Shown here: in pieces, positions 61,955 to 64,000 of the stretch
Layout of the letters: every line of letters begins with the position of its first letter
Numbering within the stretch: the stretch's first letter is position 1
Assembly (NCBI RefSeq): GCF_001639725.1
Contig: NZ_LTAW01000001.1
Span: 248,001 to 312,000 of the forward strand
Source of the DNA: Marinomonas atlantica
GTDB taxonomy: Bacteria; Pseudomonadota; Gammaproteobacteria; Pseudomonadales; Marinomonadaceae
Length of the DNA: 64,000 nt
Direction: 5' to 3'
Notes under the pieces: model-generated
What the model was told of the DNA's origin: nothing
The model's input: only the letters and a program-made list of their open reading frames with translations
The model's database searches: none
Translations under genes and position numbers: made by a program

Positions 61955-64000
61955 TTATTTAACAGCATCAGCGGAAGACGCTGCGCCACGCAAAAACTCA
62001 TTTTGACGCTCGTGGTTGTCTTGGAAGTTCTTCTGCCATTCAGATGGCTGAGATACTTTCTCAACTTGCACTGCGGTCACCTTATACTCAGGACAGTTAG
62101 TTGCCCAGTCTGAGTTATTGGTTGTGATCACGTTTGCGCCACTGCCTGGGTGATGGAATGTTGTGTATACCACACCTGGCTGCATACGCTCAGCAACACG
62201 CGCACGAAGAACTGTTTGACCTGCGCGGCTGGTAATGCCCAACCAATCGCCTGTCTTAATGCCGCGTTCTTCAGCATCGTGGGGATGAATGTCTAGAATA
62301 TCTTCATCATGCCACGCTTGGTTGTCTGTACGACGTGTTTGAGCACCTACGTTGTATTGGCTCAAAATACGGCCGGTTGTTAGCAACAATGGGAAGCGGC
62401 CGTTGGCACGCTCTGTTGTTGGTACAAACTCCGTTACAGCGAACAGTGCTTTACCTTCGTCACCGATAGGGAAGCTTTCAGTGTGCATGATCGGTGATCC
62501 CATCGGGAATTCATCGTTACATGGCCACTGTAAACTGCCGTGTTTTTCTAGCATATCGTAGCTAACGTTGGCGAAGCTTGGCGTCAATTGCGCAATCTCA
62601 TCCATGATCTCAGATGGGTGAGCGTAGTTCATTGGGTAGCCAAGAGCATTTGAAAGCTCAACCGTTACTTCCCAATCTTCTTTGCCTGCAACCGGTGGCA
62701 TCACTTTGCGAACGCGGTTGATACGACGTTCTGCGTTAGTGAAGGTACCGTTCTTCTCTAGGAAAGTAGACCCTGGTAGTAATACGTGAGCAAACTTCGC
62801 TGTTTCGTTTAAGAAAATGTCTTGTACGATCAAGCAATCCAATGCAGATAGAGCAGCTTCAACGTGCTGTGTGTTCGGATCAGACTGAGCGATGTCTTCG
62901 CCTTGAACGTACATGGCGCGGAATTCTCCAGACAAGGCTGCATCGAACATATTAGGAATACGCAGACCTGGTTCATCGTCTAGTTGTACGCCCCATACTT
63001 TTTCAAAGCGAGCACGGGCAACAGCGTCAGAAACGTGCTGGTAACCTGGTAACTCGTGTGGGAAAGAACCCATGTCACAAGAACCTTGTACGTTGTTCTG
63101 ACCACGTAATGGGTTTACGCCCACGCCTTCACGACCCATGTTGCCTGTCGCAAGTGCAAGGTTAGCAATGCCCATTACAGTCGTTGAGCCTTGGCTGTGT
63201 TCTGTTACACCTAGACCGTAGTAGATTGACGCGTTTTTCGCCGTTGCGAACTTGCGAGCAGCTTCACGTACTTTCTCTGCTTTAACGCCAGTGATCTCTT
63301 CTACGTTTTCAGGTGCGTGACGCTCTTCGATGATGAACTCACGCCATTTCGCGTAGGCATCGCCTTCACAACGAGATGCAATGAAGTCTTTATCTTCATA
63401 ACCTTCCGTCACTACCACGTGTGCAAGAGCATTCACCATAGCAACATTCGTACCCGGACGTAGAGGCAAGTGCGTTGAATTGCCTAAGTGAGGTGTGCTC
63501 AAAAGGTCGATTTCACGTGGATCAGCTACGATCAAGCTCGCACCTTCACGAAGACGGCGACGCATTAGCGAGCCGAATACTGGGTGAGCGTCTGTTGGGT
63601 TAGCACCGATAACAAGAATACAATCCGAGAACATAACCGAGTCGAATGTTTGCGTACCCGCAGATTCACCCAGAGTTTGTTTAAGACCGTAGCCGGTCGG
63701 GCTGTGACATACGCGTGCACAAGTATCGGTATTGTTGTTACCGAAGGCCGCACGAATCAGTTTTTGGACCAAGTACGTTTCTTCGTTAGTACAACGAGAA
63801 GACGTAATACCACCGATACTTTCACGGCCGTATTGTGCTTGAATTTCTTTTAGACGTTTTGCCGCAAAACCAATTGCTTCTTCCCAGCTTACTTCTTTCC
63901 AAGGCTGGTCGATGGAATCACGAATCATTGGCGCTTTAATGCGGTCTTTATGCGTTGCGTAACCGAATGCGAAACGTCCTTTAACACATGAGTGACCGTG
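61955..64000 (-). CDS. fdsA: NAD-linked formate dehydrogenase, molybdenum catalytic subunit (partial)
   Basis: The minus-strand frame stays open to the right edge, so only the C-terminal 681 residues or so are present; the N-terminal [FeS] and [2Fe-2S] modules lie outside. The visible part begins HGHSCVKGRFAFGYATHKDR. It includes the Mo-coordinating Cys in TDTCARVCHSPTGYGL, GANPTDAHPVFGSLMRRRLR, and the pterin-binding C-terminal LLTTGRILSQYNVGAQTRRT. It oxidises formate to CO2 with NAD+ as acceptor together with FdsB and FdsG. Codon use is biased in the same way as the fusion gene at 17 kb, suggesting high expression. Followed by fdsD. Confidence 0.93.
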   Translation of the reverse strand, partial: HGHSCVKGRFAFGYATHKDRIKAPMIRDSIDQPWKEVSWEEAIGFAAKRLKEIQAQYGRESIGGITSSRCTNEETYLVQKLIRAAFGNNNTDTCARVCHSPTGYGLKQTLGESAGTQTFDSVMFSDCILVIGANPTDAHPVFGSLMRRRLREGASLIVADPREIDLLSTPHLGNSTHLPLRPGTNVAMVNALAHVVVTEGYEDKDFIASRCEGDAYAKWREFIIEERHAPENVEEITGVKAEKVREAARKFATAKNASIYYGLGVTEHSQGSTTVMGIANLALATGNMGREGVGVNPLRGQNNVQGSCDMGSFPHELPGYQHVSDAVARARFEKVWGVQLDDEPGLRIPNMFDAALSGEFRAMYVQGEDIAQSDPNTQHVEAALSALDCLIVQDIFLNETAKFAHVLLPGSTFLEKNGTFTNAERRINRVRKVMPPVAGKEDWEVTVELSNALGYPMNYAHPSEIMDEIAQLTPSFANVSYDMLEKHGSLQWPCNDEFPMGSPIMHTESFPIGDEGKALFAVTEFVPTTERANGRFPLLLTTGRILSQYNVGAQTRRTDNQAWHDEDILDIHPHDAEERGIKTGDWLGITSRAGQTVLRARVAERMQPGVVYTTFHHPGSGANVITTNNSDWATNCPEYKVTAVQVEKVSQPSEWQKNFQDNHERQNEFLRGAASSADAVK

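Overview
The window is one contiguous stretch of bacterial chromosome from a Gram-negative marine gammaproteobacterium. Gene content and protein style (QmcA/NfeD, RsmC, YgjP, YghU, RarD, EptA, two NhaC antiporters, PQQ glucose dehydrogenase) point to the Oceanospirillales, most likely a Marinomonas-like organism. That assignment is inference from gene families; no rRNA or marker gene is present to fix it. I see no rRNA, tRNA, CRISPR array, insertion sequence, phage or plasmid genes. Two genes run off the ends: a LysR regulator on the left and the formate dehydrogenase catalytic subunit on the right.

Layout. 0-6.4 kb: small accessory genes (LysR, NAD(P)-binding protein, P-loop kinase, WYL regulator, VOC and EVE proteins, DUF1801) and a periplasmic-sensor diguanylate cyclase bracketed by two copies of a palindromic repeat. 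6.4-9.7 kb: formate-tetrahydrofolate ligase and the NfeD/QmcA membrane pair. 9.7-12.8 kb: a four-gene polar amino acid ABC transporter preceded by three phased direct repeats. 13-16.4 kb: LysE/ArgO exporter with its divergent ArgP-type regulator, a deoxyinosine glycosylase, GNAT. 16.4-21.2 kb: a 991-residue aminotransferase/2-hydroxyacid dehydrogenase fusion followed by glycerate 2-kinase, which together could turn serine into 2-phosphoglycerate. 21.3-24.1 kb: copper proteins, a gamma-glutamylcyclotransferase-like protein, RsmC. 24.2-32.5 kb: EptA, a membrane-anchored glutamate-synthase-like flavoprotein, a TVP38-oxidoreductase fusion, PQQ glucose dehydrogenase. 32.6-35.6 kb: two convergent NhaC-type antiporters. 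36.2-40.2 kb: a three-gene response regulator / binding lipoprotein / hybrid kinase operon with tor-box-like repeats upstream. 40-47.5 kb: RarD, an acidic tandem-repeat protein, TauE exporter with LysR, a VOC-PAS-GGDEF protein, another LysR. 47.6-51.6 kb: GST and a D-amino acid dehydrogenase plus ornithine-cyclodeaminase-family operon divergent from an AraC regulator. 51.7-64 kb: calcium-motif protein, DUF4432 epimerase, chemoreceptor, hydroxyisobutyrate-dehydrogenase-like enzyme, DUF481 porin-like protein, YgjP, YghU, IlvE, and fdsD-fdsA.

Themes. One-carbon and serine metabolism recurs (fhs, the fusion plus glycerate kinase, formate dehydrogenase), as do amino acid transport and turnover (ABC operon, ArgO, DadA/OCD, IlvE) and sensing by cyclic-di-GMP and two-component proteins. 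The strongest candidates for something little described are the aminotransferase-dehydrogenase fusion with glycerate kinase, the VOC-PAS-GGDEF protein, and the Tor-like sensory operon that uses a different class of binding protein. All functional calls come from reading motifs by eye; no database search was run.
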